Assembly: GCF_905404315.1 (NCBI RefSeq)
Contig: NC_066296.1
Location: forward strand, 9,486,001-9,550,000
DNA: 64,000 nt
Reading direction: 5' to 3'
Origin: Leptidea sinapis
Taxonomy: Eukaryota > Arthropoda > Insecta > Lepidoptera > Pieridae
The translations under genes were made by a program, and so were the position numbers. The notes beneath the pieces were generated by a model that saw only the letters and a program-made list of their open reading frames with translations, was not told the origin of the DNA and searched no databases. Positions 44,446-55,759 of the stretch are shown here, one piece after another (positions within the stretch are counted from its first letter, which is position 1; the number at the start of each line of letters is the position of its first letter).

Positions 44446-44815
44446 AAAAACGGCGAAGTGCGAGTTGGACTCGCCCATGAAGGGTTCCGTAGCAGCAAGT
44501 AAAATAATATAAAAGTTCTTGTAGTTCGTTGTAACGTTGATGTTTTAAAAATTGTGTATTTAAAAAAAACTACTTACTAGATCTCGTTGAAACCAATTTT
44601 CGGTGGAACTTTGCATGGTAATTAACATACATCATATATTTATTTTTAGTTGTATCATTCTCTTGTTTTAGAAGTTACAGGGTCACACATTTTCCACTAT
44701 GGAAGTTTTTCTCGCGCAAACTATTCAATTAAGATAAAAATGATATAAGAAATCTCATTATCAAGTATCATTTTTGAATACCTACACGTACGTGATGAAA
44801 AAAAATTTTAGTTTT
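44446..44815 (+). mobile_element. Family G repeat, 5' part
   Basis: Starts AAAAACGGCGAAGTGCGAGT and GGACTCGCCCATGAAGGGTT, then CTTACTAGATCTCGTTGAAA as in the 15.9-kb copy. The terminal part is missing; a family C copy follows. Confidence 0.65.
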
Positions 44816-44894
44816 AGTTCTAACTACCAAAACCCCCAAACTTTATTTTTTTTTCTATTTTTAAAATGTGGAATATTTTTTCTACAGTGAAAAG

Positions 44895-45180
44895 GAACTT
44901 TTTGACAATAAGTGACAAGACGAGCAGGATGTTCAGCTGATGGTAGTTGTGACGCCCTGCCCATTACAATACGGTGCCGCTCAGGATTCTTGAAAAACCC
45001 AAAAATTCTGAGGGGCACTACAACTGCGCTCGTCACCTTGAGACATAAAATGTTAATTCTCATTTGCCCAGTAATTTCACTAGCTACGGCGCCCTTCAGA
45101 CTGAGACACAGTAATGCTTACACTGCTTCACAGCAGAAATAGGCATGTGGTACCTATAATTTAGCCGGCATGGTGCAAAG
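44895..45180 (-). mobile_element. Family C retroposon
   Basis: Reads in reverse from GACAATAAGTGACAAGACGA through TAGCTACGGCGCCCTTCAGA to CCGGCATGGTGCAAAG. Nearly full length. Open frames on both strands over it are fortuitous. Confidence 0.7.
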
Positions 45181-45487
45181 TTTCCTACTGGTAGTGTACT
45201 TTTCATCTGAGTATCGGCACATCAAGCAATTGGACAAGTCCAGTACGTGGAAGATCATCACCAAGCTTCATTGATGATTCTAGAAAGATTCTTCATATTT
45301 TTTTTCTTTATAGGGTTTCAGTGAATTCTGGTTTAACCGCATTCTTAGTTCTAACATTATGCGGCATCTCCGATATTTTGTTATCTTCGACAGGGGCTGT
45401 GTTGGTATATCTATTGATAGTGTGATATACGAACATAATTGCAACTGATATCTATTATCAAATTATTTTAATATATATACTTCTTTT
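45181..45487. other. Unassigned stretch
   Basis: No supported feature. Confidence 0.3.
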
Positions 45488-45735
45488 GAGCGTCTGTTGC
45501 AACTGAACTCCTTCTAAACGACTGAACCGATTTTAATGAAACTTTCTGTGTGTCTTCAGGTGGATTCGAGAATATTTTAGATTTACAATTGAACTACCTC
45601 CTAAATGGCTGGACTGATTTTGATGATTTTTTTGTGTGAGATTCTCAATTCCGTCCATATAATATAATTCTCATGCTCATGTGTATGTTAGTGATCTCCT
45701 CCTAACGGCTGGACCACTGGACGGCGGATCCACTA
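45488..45735 (+). repeat. Moth-type dispersed repeat, diverged
   Basis: Twice shows a pattern of the kind CTCCTAA-CGGCTGGACCGATTTTGATG (near 45513 and 45602), which I recall as common repeat sequence in Lepidoptera. No coding capacity. Confidence 0.4.
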
Positions 45736-46633
45736 GTAACAATATAATTGTATCAAAATATTGGCGTTTGTGTACCAGCATTAATTGTCGAATAGTTACT
45801 TAATCCCCACTATTTATAAAATTTTATAGAAATAACTATGGATTAAACTCTCCCACCCAGCTCATGTGTAAGCTATAATAAAATATTTAAGTTACATCAA
45901 AATATTGACATTTTTTCAAATTTTACCTATTATAATAAAAACAGGTGTCCTCGTCATTAAAAAGATTTAATGTATAAGTAATTAGTAGTACATTCGTTAC
46001 TTTTTTTTTTATTTGTTTTTAGGATTACTTAGTTTAATAAATTTAATTTAGATATGTAAATAGTAACTCTTCTTAATGTTTATCTTATTCGTATATGTTA
46101 AATTATGTATCTAGTTGGTAAGCCTTAATAAATAAACAATAAATGTTCGTTAATAACTGTCGTTAAAAATAACATATTGATTAAATAATTAATTACTTTA
46201 TGTGACATTAAATCCAGCAAGGTAAAGCCTAGATGAACATTAAGCCCACAATAATTTCTTAATAGAATAATCTCACAATCCTCCGCTAATACTTGCCTAG
46301 CACTACAATATTAACGATGCAATCTCCGGCGTTTACGGCCTACAGCCACAAGCTAAGCCTCTTAAGTTAATAAGATGCCTATTCCATATTGATTTAGGCA
46401 TCAATTTAGATTATCAATTGCCAGTTGAGCTTAACTGTGTTATATCATGCAATAATTAAGATTAGCTGCCCATTTACTGTTCAATTGCCCGACAATAGAA
46501 TGAATGATCTTTTTGAAGTTATACTTCTTTGGGCACATTATGAAAAAATGATGAGTGAAATTTTATTAGATTAATAAGGTTATTAGCTTTTATGAAAATT
46601 TATTGAAGTAGGCGTTACTTTGCGGAAATCCAT
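45736..46633. other. AT-rich stretch, nothing recognised
   Basis: No supported feature. Confidence 0.4.
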
Positions 46634-46871
46634 AATTATCCAAATGATTTGAGTTTTCTTTAGTGTTAATTCCGCCAATAAATCAATCAATAAAATAAAT
46701 CAATTAAATACGAGACTAATCTGTCTCGTGCCAGATTTTGGCGAGACAACACGTCCTGAGGGTGCCTCGTGTAGAGGCGAAACACGTGTCGATTTGTTTA
46801 AAGACGGCGGAATTAATTGGCGGAAGATTGGCGGAATTAACACTAAAGAAAACTCAAATCATTGGATAATT
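46634..46871 (+). mobile_element. Inverted-repeat element containing a hammerhead-like motif
   Basis: Arms 46634-46679 and 46827-46871 are reverse complements over 45 bp apart from one extra base. The centre holds a GAGAC/GTCTC hairpin (46713-46730) and the hammerhead-like motif. The right arm is shared with the fragment at 9.45-9.48 kb. No open frame. Confidence 0.7.
46748..46798 (+). ncRNA. Hammerhead-ribozyme-like motif, copy 3
   Basis: CTGAGGG at 46756-46762 (the last base should be A), helix II GCCTC/GAGGC (46764-46768 with 46774-46778), GAA at 46779-46781, palindrome ACACGTGT (46782-46789), cleavage residue C at 46790. Helix I pairs 46748-46755 with 46791-46798 in 7 of 8 places, one of them G-U. 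The single core change would probably reduce or abolish cleavage. Copy 1 has the A here but a change elsewhere. Confidence 0.5.
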
Positions 46872-47743
46872 AGCTTTTGAGTTATTATTTAATAACCATA
46901 AAGTACTAAATAACACTGAATAAAACCCAATTTAAATAACTTAAAGTTAAAAGAGTTATGTTTTGATATCTTAAAACTAAAAAGTAGCTCATTTGGATTT
47001 TAAAGTCAATACAGCCAATAGGAGCTTGTTCCTGATTGCCTGTTCGAGCTATAATTGCAAACCTAAGTCTACTAAGGTTTCGTTGGTACAGCGGCATGGT
47101 GCTTAGTCACGTTTGGCTCGTAGCTGCTACGTAGCGTAATAGCAGGAGGAATAAATAATTTTAAGGATTTTTGCTTTGTTACGTCAAAGAAGTATAACTT
47201 CTTGCGTACATACATAAGTCCACACACACTTTTTTACTGTAGTGAAACCTTTTCTTGCATAAAATTATGCAAGAAACAACTATAAAATATGTATTTATAT
47301 GGTCAATCCGGAAAAAATAGATAAAACAAGTTTCTTTATAGATTTCCTTTGACTCCTATTCGTTGGGTCCGCACTACTCTTGTCGTATACAGGCTAGAGA
47401 CTAGACTCTATATGAAGAAGAAAAGAGAGAAATAGTGAATTAATATTTTTTGAATTTAAAAAAATATATGTAGGTAGTTTGAAATAAAAACTTCCTTTAG
47501 CGCGCTGAACACTTTATTTTGTAATTGAATGACGGCTCACGTCTCGATCGGCTATATTACGTTTGGTCGGATAAAGTCGGCTTCAGTCCACTAAGGGTGA
47601 CGCTCTTGGTGAGCATAGTGATATTTCTTAATAATCCCCTCGCCCTAATTTAGTAATCACTTTAGTGATATAGTCTTAAAGCTTATATAACTTTTTATGA
47701 TTACTATCGCATAGTGTTAAAATTTTCTGAGAAGATTTAGGCT
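46872..47743. other. AT-rich stretch, nothing recognised
   Basis: A perfect 10-bp stem with 6-base loop lies at 47251-47276. No gene. Confidence 0.4.
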
Positions 47744-48090
47744 TTTTAGGGTTCTTATAGATTCGTCATGTCTGTCTGCCTGTCCATGTATGTCACTCCT
47801 TCTTTTTTCCAAATTATAAGAAATATAGTGTGGAAACTTGGTAAGTAGATATATTCTGTGAACCGCATTAACATTTTCACACAAAAAAAAAATGTATCCC
47901 CATACTTGGAACTGAAACGCAAAATATTTTTTTAATCAAACCCACACACGTATTGACGTTTGTAATACCTTTTTTTTAAACTGAATAGTAGTAATATAAT
48001 AATCTTTTTTAAACAACTTCTATATAATACTTGCTGCAACGGAACCCTTCAACCCTCATGCGGGTCCGACTCGCACTTGGCCGCTTTTTA
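47744..48090 (-). mobile_element. Family G repeat, complete but unnested copy
   Basis: Read in reverse it has AAAAGCGGCCAAGTGCGAGT at one end and AGAACCCTAAAAAGCC at the other, with the GACAGGCAGACAGACATGAC block near the end. About 350 bp, which gives the size of the element without nested insertions, although internal deletions are possible. Confidence 0.65.
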
Positions 48091-48130
48091 TCTCAATAAC
48101 ATACGAGTCTGAAACCCTCATGATTCAGAT

Positions 48131-48337
48131 TTGTCTGCTTATACAAGAGTGGAAAGACTAAATTTTCTACACGCTCGTAAGGCTCAAATGACAATTCATC
48201 TTCGTAAAAGTAACTCACATTCATGGAACCCTGGAGCGGATATTATGCCTGGCTTTCCTGTACGCCATACAAATATTAAGGGTTCGGAAATAGCCCAGCG
48301 CTGCTCGGGCGAATCTTATCGGCTCCATGTTATATAG
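48131..48337 (+). other. Unrecognised 68-codon open frame
   Basis: A GC-richer frame reading W-N-P-G-A-D-I-M-P-G-F-P-V-R-H-T and Q-R-C-S-G-E-S-Y-R-L-H-V-I, stopping just before an AT-rich run-out with TGAATTGAAATAAAATGATA. The shape (coding end then AT-rich tail) suggests a retroelement 3' end that I cannot name. Confidence 0.25.
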
Positions 48338-49274
48338 TCATTACTCATTATATATTCAAAATTTGAATTGAAATAAAATGATAATATGAAATTGATTTTT
48401 TTATATTTATACGTTATAAATACACATTATATAGCTATAATTCAATAATATAAAATAATTATTAGTTTGTAGGTAAACCTCTCAAAAAATAACATTTACA
48501 TACTATTACTTTTGGCTAAAGAATTCTTTTAAACTTTAAAAGCATTTATCTATTAGCCATAACTTAAATTTCTTATGCATTATTATTTTAGGCATCTCTC
48601 TAATATTCTTTGGAAGGTGGTTATACACATAACATTTGCGTTATTTTGGATCTCTTAATCCTAATATGGAACAGTCCTTTGCTGGTTTGAAAAATTCACC
48701 ATGATTTTAATGAACGCAATTATTTCTAATATATATAGACCAGTAAGCGTTAACAGACGGTACTTTTTGAATCATGGTCTACACGATTCTAGAGGACTGG
48801 CATTACATAAAGTTCTTAAGATGTTTTTTTGTGCCAGAAAAACATTTGCAATATTAGTGGAGTTTCCCCATAGTATTAACCCATACCGTAAAACTGAAGC
48901 AATATAAACGTGGTATGCAGTAAGTGCAGGCTACAGTTTGTCTGAAACTTCCCAAAGCGAAAACGAACTTATTTATTTTGCCTGCCACTGTATCACATTG
49001 TTTGATTGTATGTATTGAAAGTATATATTGCATCAGTAATCTATCTATGACTTTAGGAATGCCGGATTGTGAAGCGTATCAAGATTTTTGTTAGAAATAC
49101 AAATAATAAATATAAAAATATTTTTGTGATTTATTATGTCTTAGAAATATTAATAATAGATTATATTGAAAACGAAAGTCGGGCTTCAAACTCGCATGCA
49201 TAGATTCTTATTACACGCCATTTTGACCATTGCCAATTTCTGCCAACGACTTTTCTCATTAGGCCTTCTCCATA
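48338..49274. other. AT-rich stretch, nothing recognised
   Basis: Positions 48590-49060 have a composition suggesting an eroded coding or 3' untranslated relic; no motif could be read. Confidence 0.35.
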
Positions 49275-49532
49275 TTTTTTTTATCATAATAAGGGATTAG
49301 ACGAGCAAGACGTTCAGATAATGGTTAGGAACCGCTCAGGATTCTTGAAAAACCTAAATATTCACAGTCACCTTGAGACATAACATGTTAAGTCTCTTTT
49401 GCCCAGTAATTTCACTAGCTACGTCGCCCTTCAGACAAAAACACAATAATGTTCCCACATTACTGCTACACGGCAGAAATAGACGCCGTTTTGGTACCCT
49501 TGAACTAGCCGGCATCTTGTGCAAAGAAGACA
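49275..49532 (-). mobile_element. Family C retroposon
   Basis: In reverse from the T-rich end (its A tail) and GAACGTCTTGCTCGTCTAAT side to GCCGGCATCTTGTGCAAAG. The ACGTCGCCCTTCAGAC core is clear. Confidence 0.7.
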
Positions 49533-49606
49533 GCGAATAAAAGCCAGATACAAATCTTCTTTCTTTTCATTTATACTACATCTTCTTATTCTTGAGGTGC
49601 AATCTC

Positions 49607-50053
49607 CTACCGGAGGTCGGCTATCATTAGTGCTATTAGTGTGCTAAGGTTGAACCATGTCCGGAGATTTTTAAGCCACGACGTACGCCTTCTTCCGGGA
49701 GTACGCTTTCCTTGGATTTTCCCTTGCATGATGATATGGAGCAGGTCGTATTTATCATTACGCATTTTGTGACCAAAGTACTGCAGCTTGCGTTTCTTGA
49801 CAGTATTCAAGATCTCTACTGTTTTGTTCATTATATGCAAAACTCTTTCATTTGATATTCTATCCGTCCACGATATCTTCAGAATTCTTCTGTACACCCA
49901 CATTTCAAAGGCCTCTAAGCGGTTGCTCAAATTTTGGGTTAAGGTCCATGATTCCACACCGTACAAAAGAACCGAAAACACATAGCAACGTGCCAACCGC
50001 ACTCTGGTAGATATCTTCAACGATCGATTGCAGAGAAGATGGCTTAGCTTCAC
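49607..50053 (-). mobile_element. RTE-like LINE ORF C-terminal domain, intact frame
   Basis: A 148-codon open frame: S-T-R-V-R-L-A-R-C-Y-V-F-S-V-L-L-Y-G, V-E-S-W-T-L-T, LEAFEMWVYRRILKISWTDR, N-E-x-V-L, K-K-R-K-L-Q-Y-F-G-H and GKRTPGRRRTSWLKNLRTWF. This is the region downstream of the reverse transcriptase in RTE-type LINE polyproteins and it ends at a natural stop. It is the best preserved protein segment in the window, though the RT and endonuclease are absent. The ATG at 50053 is internal to the original ORF. Confidence 0.85.
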
Positions 50054-50489
50054 AAAAGCGTTATATTATATTTATACTGCACATTCATTCTATTTCGTCT
50101 CTTTCAACTTCATCCTTTATATCTGGAGTTCGTTTTGTTCTCGCTTGGGAATTCTTGGGCGGATAATAAACACAGATGTCACTTTAAGTCAGCTATATGT
50201 GAACACATAACAGTCCGTCCTAAACACTACATCCGGTTCGACTAACCAAAAGTTTTGGTAAAAGAGAATAGATTCCTCCCAAGGCTGGTACGTGAAGCCA
50301 TTAAAATTAAAAAAACTCCCAAATTTCAATAGAGAAGACGGTTTAACATTATCTAACAGCTAACAGGGATCCAATAATCTCTTAATTTAAACCCACAACT
50401 ACACATACCAAAAAAGGAAAGGACACTGTCAGTAAATTTTGCCAAAACCACCTGTCTATAGCAAATACCACGTCCGAGGCAATAAATGG
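50054..50489. other. AT-rich stretch, nothing recognised
   Basis: No supported feature. Confidence 0.35.
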
Positions 50490-50680
50490 CGCTTAACTTC
50501 GTAATAACAACTATGACAAATACTATCTTCGACTCATTTCATCTGCAGTCTCCCTGAAAGAGACATACAAATTGTAACTTTTACGCAAAAATCTTATGTA
50601 AAAACACGTCTTAATTCTTTAAAATTGTTTTTTAAATGTGTAACAGTCGCGACAATCAAAGAAAACACTAATTCTTCATA
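50490..50680 (+). repeat. Dispersed repeat family M, copy 2
   Basis: Shares ACAAATACTATCTTCGACTC, TGTAACTTTTACGCAAAAA, and GTGTAACAGTCGCGACAATC with copies 1 and 3. Confidence 0.6.
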
Positions 50681-50938
50681 AGGATAAATTGCATAGTCTT
50701 ACAGTATACGTGCGTTTATTCGGAACAAAATGTGCGAGAGAGAAGAACATGTCTAACAGAAAAACAGCAAAATAGAAAAGTAAAGATAATCTATTGTTAC
50801 AGTTACTGATTATTGCTCCATGATAAAGCAAAACCTCACAAGGCTCAAGGAACCAGTTAAAACTGGCCGCAAATAACTACCAATCTACTACTACAATACA
50901 ATTTTAACTAGTTTCGGGGTCAAAAGTCCACCCCTTTT

Positions 50939-51303
50939 AATAAAAGGCATAAAAGGCATTTATTTTCTCAAAATTGATTCTTTTAGAATTCTTTTTGATG
51001 TCATTTCTAGATACTGCTACCGCTTCGGAAACAAATGTCGCTCTGAGAGGGAAGAAGCGGCGCAGGAAACTCTCCCAGCATTCTTTTTTTGCGCTCTTTT
51101 TGATAAAAATATACAATATTGTACTGTCATTGCTATTGGTATAATATAATCATAATCTACTCCCAGGCTGTCCGATCACTTAGATATTCAGCTGTGGAGT
51201 AATAGTATTTACGACAGAGCCATTTTATATAAAACATTTAAATTTATTAATAGATAATGACTGAACAGTGGCTGGGACTTTATTATAAAAGTGTATACTT
51301 TTA
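50939..51303 (-). mobile_element. Family A LINE 3' end, long copy
   Basis: In reverse from AAAAGGCATAAAAGGCATTT through CGCTCTGAGAGGGAAGAAGC to GACTTTATTATAAAAGTGTA. Retains the C-terminal coding block (near 51190-51230). Confidence 0.8.
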
Positions 51304-52591
51304 ACTATAATATCACTGCAAAACTATTTTTCAATGTTATTATTATTACAATTAACAATAAAAATATGCAAATAATAAGTATTATATAATAAATATTGTA
51401 TTTAGTAATTTAAGTTATTTGCATTGAGTGTAAAAAAAATTGAAATAAAGTATTATTATTATTATTCTTCCTCGTTACGGACAATTTTTATAAAATAAAA
51501 TATTCATCTCGAAAAGAAATAAAAAATGCCTTCACAGTGTTTGTAAAAACTCAGTCCCCAAACTTCAACCGCAAAGACATTAATGACCTTCCCGTGAGAT
51601 TGCAGAACTGTATAGATTACAAGCTTTTAACTTTGATTAAATACAAAAACTGTTTGAATTTTCAGTACGCAACGGCAATTTTGTATTTTGACCCTTAATA
51701 TAACCTATGCTAAAATATTGTCCAAACAGAAGGTTGAATAAAGTTCAACAAACTTCAGTGATAATATTTTATGAGACAAAAACACACACAGACACATTTC
51801 TGACAATTCAGTGGAAACTGCCCATTTTTTTTTAGTTAGTCAGTAAAATTAATATTTTTATAAAAAGGAACTTTGTTCCTAACCGGTGTCCCACGACACC
51901 ACAGACGATTTTTGATTTTTTTTTCATTAACTTAGTATACTAGCGAAAGTGAGATAACTATCCTAAACCTTTAAACCGTTTTGAAACAATTTTGTGTCCA
52001 TTAGTAGGATTCAAATTGGACCGCAGTTTAATTTTAGGGTTTTCCGTAATTTTTCTGTGTTTTAAACAGATATTTATTAAATATTATATTTATGTCGTGT
52101 TCTGTGTTAAATTATATTGTTATCTCCAGCAACAATCCAAGTAAAGAAACATTTCACAACTAAAATCTGATACTTCTATACTGCTGTCGTGGTGCTTATT
52201 TTCGTAGAACATATTCACTAAAATATTATGTATTTCAAATTATATACGCAGTAAACACTGTATTTTCTAGAGATTATATCAATTAAAAAAATATGTGTTA
52301 ATAAAATATTGTATACGTGAATATGATGCCATTTATCAATATTTATCATAGGAATTGACCAAAAGCAAAATACTACGCATTTCACTAAGTCACTAACACA
52401 TTTGTAAAACTAGCACACATGAACATTTTTAATTTAGTCTCGCCGTAATGAGGAGAGTGTTTTGTATATTTCGCTAGTATACAAAAGTATTACATAAACT
52501 TGATATTATTTTATCTACACCCATGCTTTAAATCCTCTATTAAAGATTCTAAAACAGTTATTAGCTTATTGCCAACATGAAAACACCCAAT
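51304..52591. other. AT-rich stretch, nothing recognised
   Basis: A short piece at 51885-51905 (GGTGTCCCACGACACCACAG) resembles a moth repeat; a small ATT microsatellite lies at 51450-51464. No gene. Confidence 0.35.
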
Positions 52592-52681
52592 GTCCTAATA
52601 ACCATCATCCAAACGAGTGTTGTAATGAAATTCAGTACAACATTATATCATCCGTTTTGATGATGTCATGGTTACTAGGAC
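52592..52681. other. 90-nt imperfect hairpin
   Basis: Outer helix 52592-52605 with 52668-52681 (13 of 14 pairs), second helix 52606-52615 with 52653-52662 (9 of 10), inner helix 52619-52624 with 52636-52641, separated by bulges. The length and bulged stem resemble a microRNA precursor, but a short decayed MITE would look the same. Confidence 0.35.
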
Positions 52682-52869
52682 TGGCTCTTTTAATTTTACC
52701 AGTAAGCTAAATGTTTCAGAATCTTTTAGTGTGGATTCATATTATGGGTGTTGATAAAGTCTTGTATTGTTGATAATTAGATATTAAAACACTCATGCGA
52801 TATCACAACCCACATTCATGTTTTATTTCCCCTTACTATACAACAGTTCCATAGATAACTAATTCACTT

Positions 52870-53045
52870 TATAATCACAACTTTTACAAATACTATCTCG
52901 ATTCCTGTTAGACACAGTACCCCTGAAACCGTGCTCTGAAATGGTACAAAAAATGTAACTTTTACGCAAAAACCTATGTAAAAACACAGTTACAATTACA
53001 CGCCTTTTAACCCTTTAAAAAGTGTTTTAATTTAAAATACTATGT
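52870..53045 (+). repeat. Dispersed repeat family M, copy 3
   Basis: Shares TGTAACTTTTACGCAAAAAC, CACAGTTACAATTACACGCC and CCTTTAAAAAGTGTTTTAAT with the other two copies. Confidence 0.6.
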
Positions 53046-53929
53046 TCTCCATTGCATATGTCAGATAAAATGTGAGGAATCTGATGATAATTTCACACGG
53101 GTGATATTTTTTCCTCTCCTTTAAGCTGTGGTAATTTGCTCTACTACATTACCTCCGTGTTGACTGATAAACAATATTATAAATGCCTCGCATATTTCAG
53201 ATGCTGCAAAACGTTAAGGCGATAATGACCGACATATTTTACTGTTATCAATTCTTATTAACATTTTCTATACCTCAGGCAGTTGAACAGTTGGTAGAAT
53301 TATTTATCGCCATTAGTTTTGAAAATTATTTACTGACAAAAAGATTAATTAGTAACTCTGGTACCCTACTTCCCAAATCTTACAGGTATATTTGAAGTGT
53401 AAAAGTCTTCTAAAAATCATTTGATGTTTTAGAATTTACGAAAAAGAACATTTAAGTGATGAGAATTTCACGTTTGACTCTGACCAACAAAACTTAAAGG
53501 GTTCTAATGAATCTCGCTTAAGGTAAATTTTGTGTCCTAGCTCTGGTTAAGTAAAAAATTGACCTTAACAAAATAAAAAAATGTTCTGTACAGCATTTTC
53601 AAGTTTGTATAGTCACAATTTTTTTAATATAACGGTAATTTATATTTAAATACGTTTTGAAAACCCTTCATGACAGATTTTTAGAGAACTCATTTAAACG
53701 ATAAATGTCAGTAAACGAGCGATCATTTATCAGAGTAGACAACAATGATAATCATACCCGTGCCTGATACGGATTGGAACTAAAATACTTCAGTATAATA
53801 CAAAAAAATATCTAAAACATACAGCATTTTGATACAACAAACAATTGATAAATGTCAATAATTTTGTGGCCGTGGGTACAAAGCTGTCCACAAAAAACGT
53901 ATTTTCTTTTTCCCTATTCAATCTTTTTA
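53046..53929. other. AT-rich stretch, nothing recognised
   Basis: The 70-codon frame at 53183 has no recognised motif. No supported feature. Confidence 0.35.
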
Positions 53930-55745
53930 TCTAGTATCTATCTATTTAAGTAACCAATATCTTCTCGAAGTGTTGACTATTCTGTTATCTTTTTTTTTGT
54001 TCATTAATTGTTTTATTGATTTGGGGATATTATTAGGCCAAGGTATGTATATTCTTCCACATCAATGTATTTTTGTAGATTTTTATATGTACGTGTGTTT
54101 TGTAGCTTATAATTTTTGTTTTTTTCGTAATAAAAATTCAATCCCACTATGGCATTTTCATTTACCAACTCTTGATGCATCTGCTGCAGGTCTACTGGTG
54201 TTTCAGTTATTATAATTAGGTAATCAGCAAATCTAAGAATATGTAAGCATAGGCCGTTTATGTTTATATATTATTTTATGAGTTTCAAATGAGACAACAT
54301 AATATTTGTTCTAAGACTGCTGAAAACAGTTTAGGTGATAGAGGGTCTCCTTGACTGACGCCTTTTTGTATTGGGAGTTGTTTCCCTATTCTATCCAATT
54401 TCACTCTGGCCGTACTGCTGTCATAAATCATCTTTATAAGTCGTATGTATTATTCTCGAATTCCTTTTTCCTCTACTGCCATCTCCAGAGATATTAGTGT
54501 ATAATAGAGTCAAAGGCCTTCCTGTATTCCACGAAATTTATATGGTATGACTGATTGAATTCAACATTTACATTTTTCTGTGACTTGTTTTTTGATGGTA
54601 TATGGTCTATGGTTGCGTAATTGTTTCGGAAACCTGCTTGTTCTCTGGGTTGCGCTCTCATCTAATGTTCTTGTTATTAGCCAAATATTATTTATGAAAA
54701 TATTTTATACAGCTTCTGCATCAAACTTATTGGTCCTTATTTTTCTATTAATTTTGTATCTCGTTATTTATGTAAAACTGTTATAATAGTCTGACTCCAT
54801 TGGTGAAGTATTTTTGCTGTGTCGATTATTTCATTGAAGAGTCTTCTATCCAATTTCACTCTGGCCGTACTGCTGTCATAAATCATCTTTATAAGTCGTA
54901 TGTATTATTCTCGAATTCCTTTTTCCTCTACTGCCATCTCCAGAGATATTAGTGTATAATAGAGTCAAAGGCCTTCCTGTATTCCACGAAATTTATATGG
55001 TATGACTGATTGAATTCAACATTTACATTTTTCTGTGACTTGTTTTTTGATGGTATATGGTCTATGGTTGCGTAATTGTTTCGGAAACCTGCTTGTTCTC
55101 TGGGTTGCGCTCTCATCTAATGTTCTTGTTATTAGCCAAATATTATTTATGAAAATATTTTATACAGCTTCTGCATCAAACTTATTGGTCCTTATTTTTC
55201 TATTAATTTTGTATCTCGTTATTTATGTAAAACTGTTATAATAGTCTGACTCCATTGGTGAAGTATTTTTGCTGTGTCGATTATTTCATTGAAGAGTCTT
55301 GTTGTGCCCTTTAATAATTCGTTGCTTATATTTTCCCCGCCTGGTGGTTTGTCATATTTTTGCGAATATATTGCTCAGAATTAGAATAGGTGAGATTTTG
55401 TCTTCTCCTACTCGAGCTCTTTTAGTTTTATCAGATGTTTGTGGTTTTTCGTCCTCGTATATGCCTGTGTAGAATGCAGTGGCAGATGTACAATGTTTGA
55501 TCGTATAGTGCTTCTGATGCCAGTTTTTGTATTTTAATTTTTGGGATCCATTTTTTTTTCTGAGCGAAATATTTCTTGTGCTTTTTGTACTCCACCAGTT
55601 CTTTCTATGTGTTTTCTCATTATGTATGTTGCACTCTTTTCTTGGTGTTTTCTGATATTGATGTTTATTTTTGCTTACTTCTTAAGTTTATTTTTGTTAT
55701 TTTTGCGATTCTTAAGTAGGTGTTTCTGAATTTGTAATAACTTTT
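53930..55745 (-). mobile_element. RTE-like LINE reverse transcriptase region, degraded
   Basis: The minus strand shows, in order, P-P-G-G-E-N-I-S-N-E-L-L-K (near 55340), F-N-E-I-I-D-T-A-K-I-L-H-Q-W, a degraded F-x-K-A-F-D counterpart, PIQKGVSQGDPLSPKLFSAV (near 54340; RT motif 4) and L-R-F-A-D-Y-L-I-I-I-T-E-T (near 54215), where the catalytic F-A-D-D has become F-A-D-Y. Frameshifts are frequent and a 455-bp segment is duplicated in tandem. The DNA is unusually T-rich on the plus strand. Confidence 0.75.
54391..55300. repeat. Perfect 455-bp tandem duplication
   Basis: Unit 1 is 54391-54845 and unit 2 is 54846-55300. I see no difference between them, including the identical 68-codon open frames at 54580 and 55035. 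The flanking LINE sequence is heavily eroded, so the duplication is much younger than the insertion, or is an assembly artefact. 455 is not a multiple of three. Confidence 0.9.
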
Positions 55746-55759
55746 TTGTGATTTCATCA

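Noticed and set aside
44307..44498. Tandem tRNA-like remnant near 44380
   Set aside because: Only a T-arm-like GCGGGACTCGAACCCGC piece is visible; no D or anticodon arm could be placed.
45726..45740. GGATCCACTAGTAAC resembles a cloning-vector polylinker
   Set aside because: The match stops after 15 bases; both flanks are ordinary AT-rich repeat sequence, so I take it as coincidence and not contamination.
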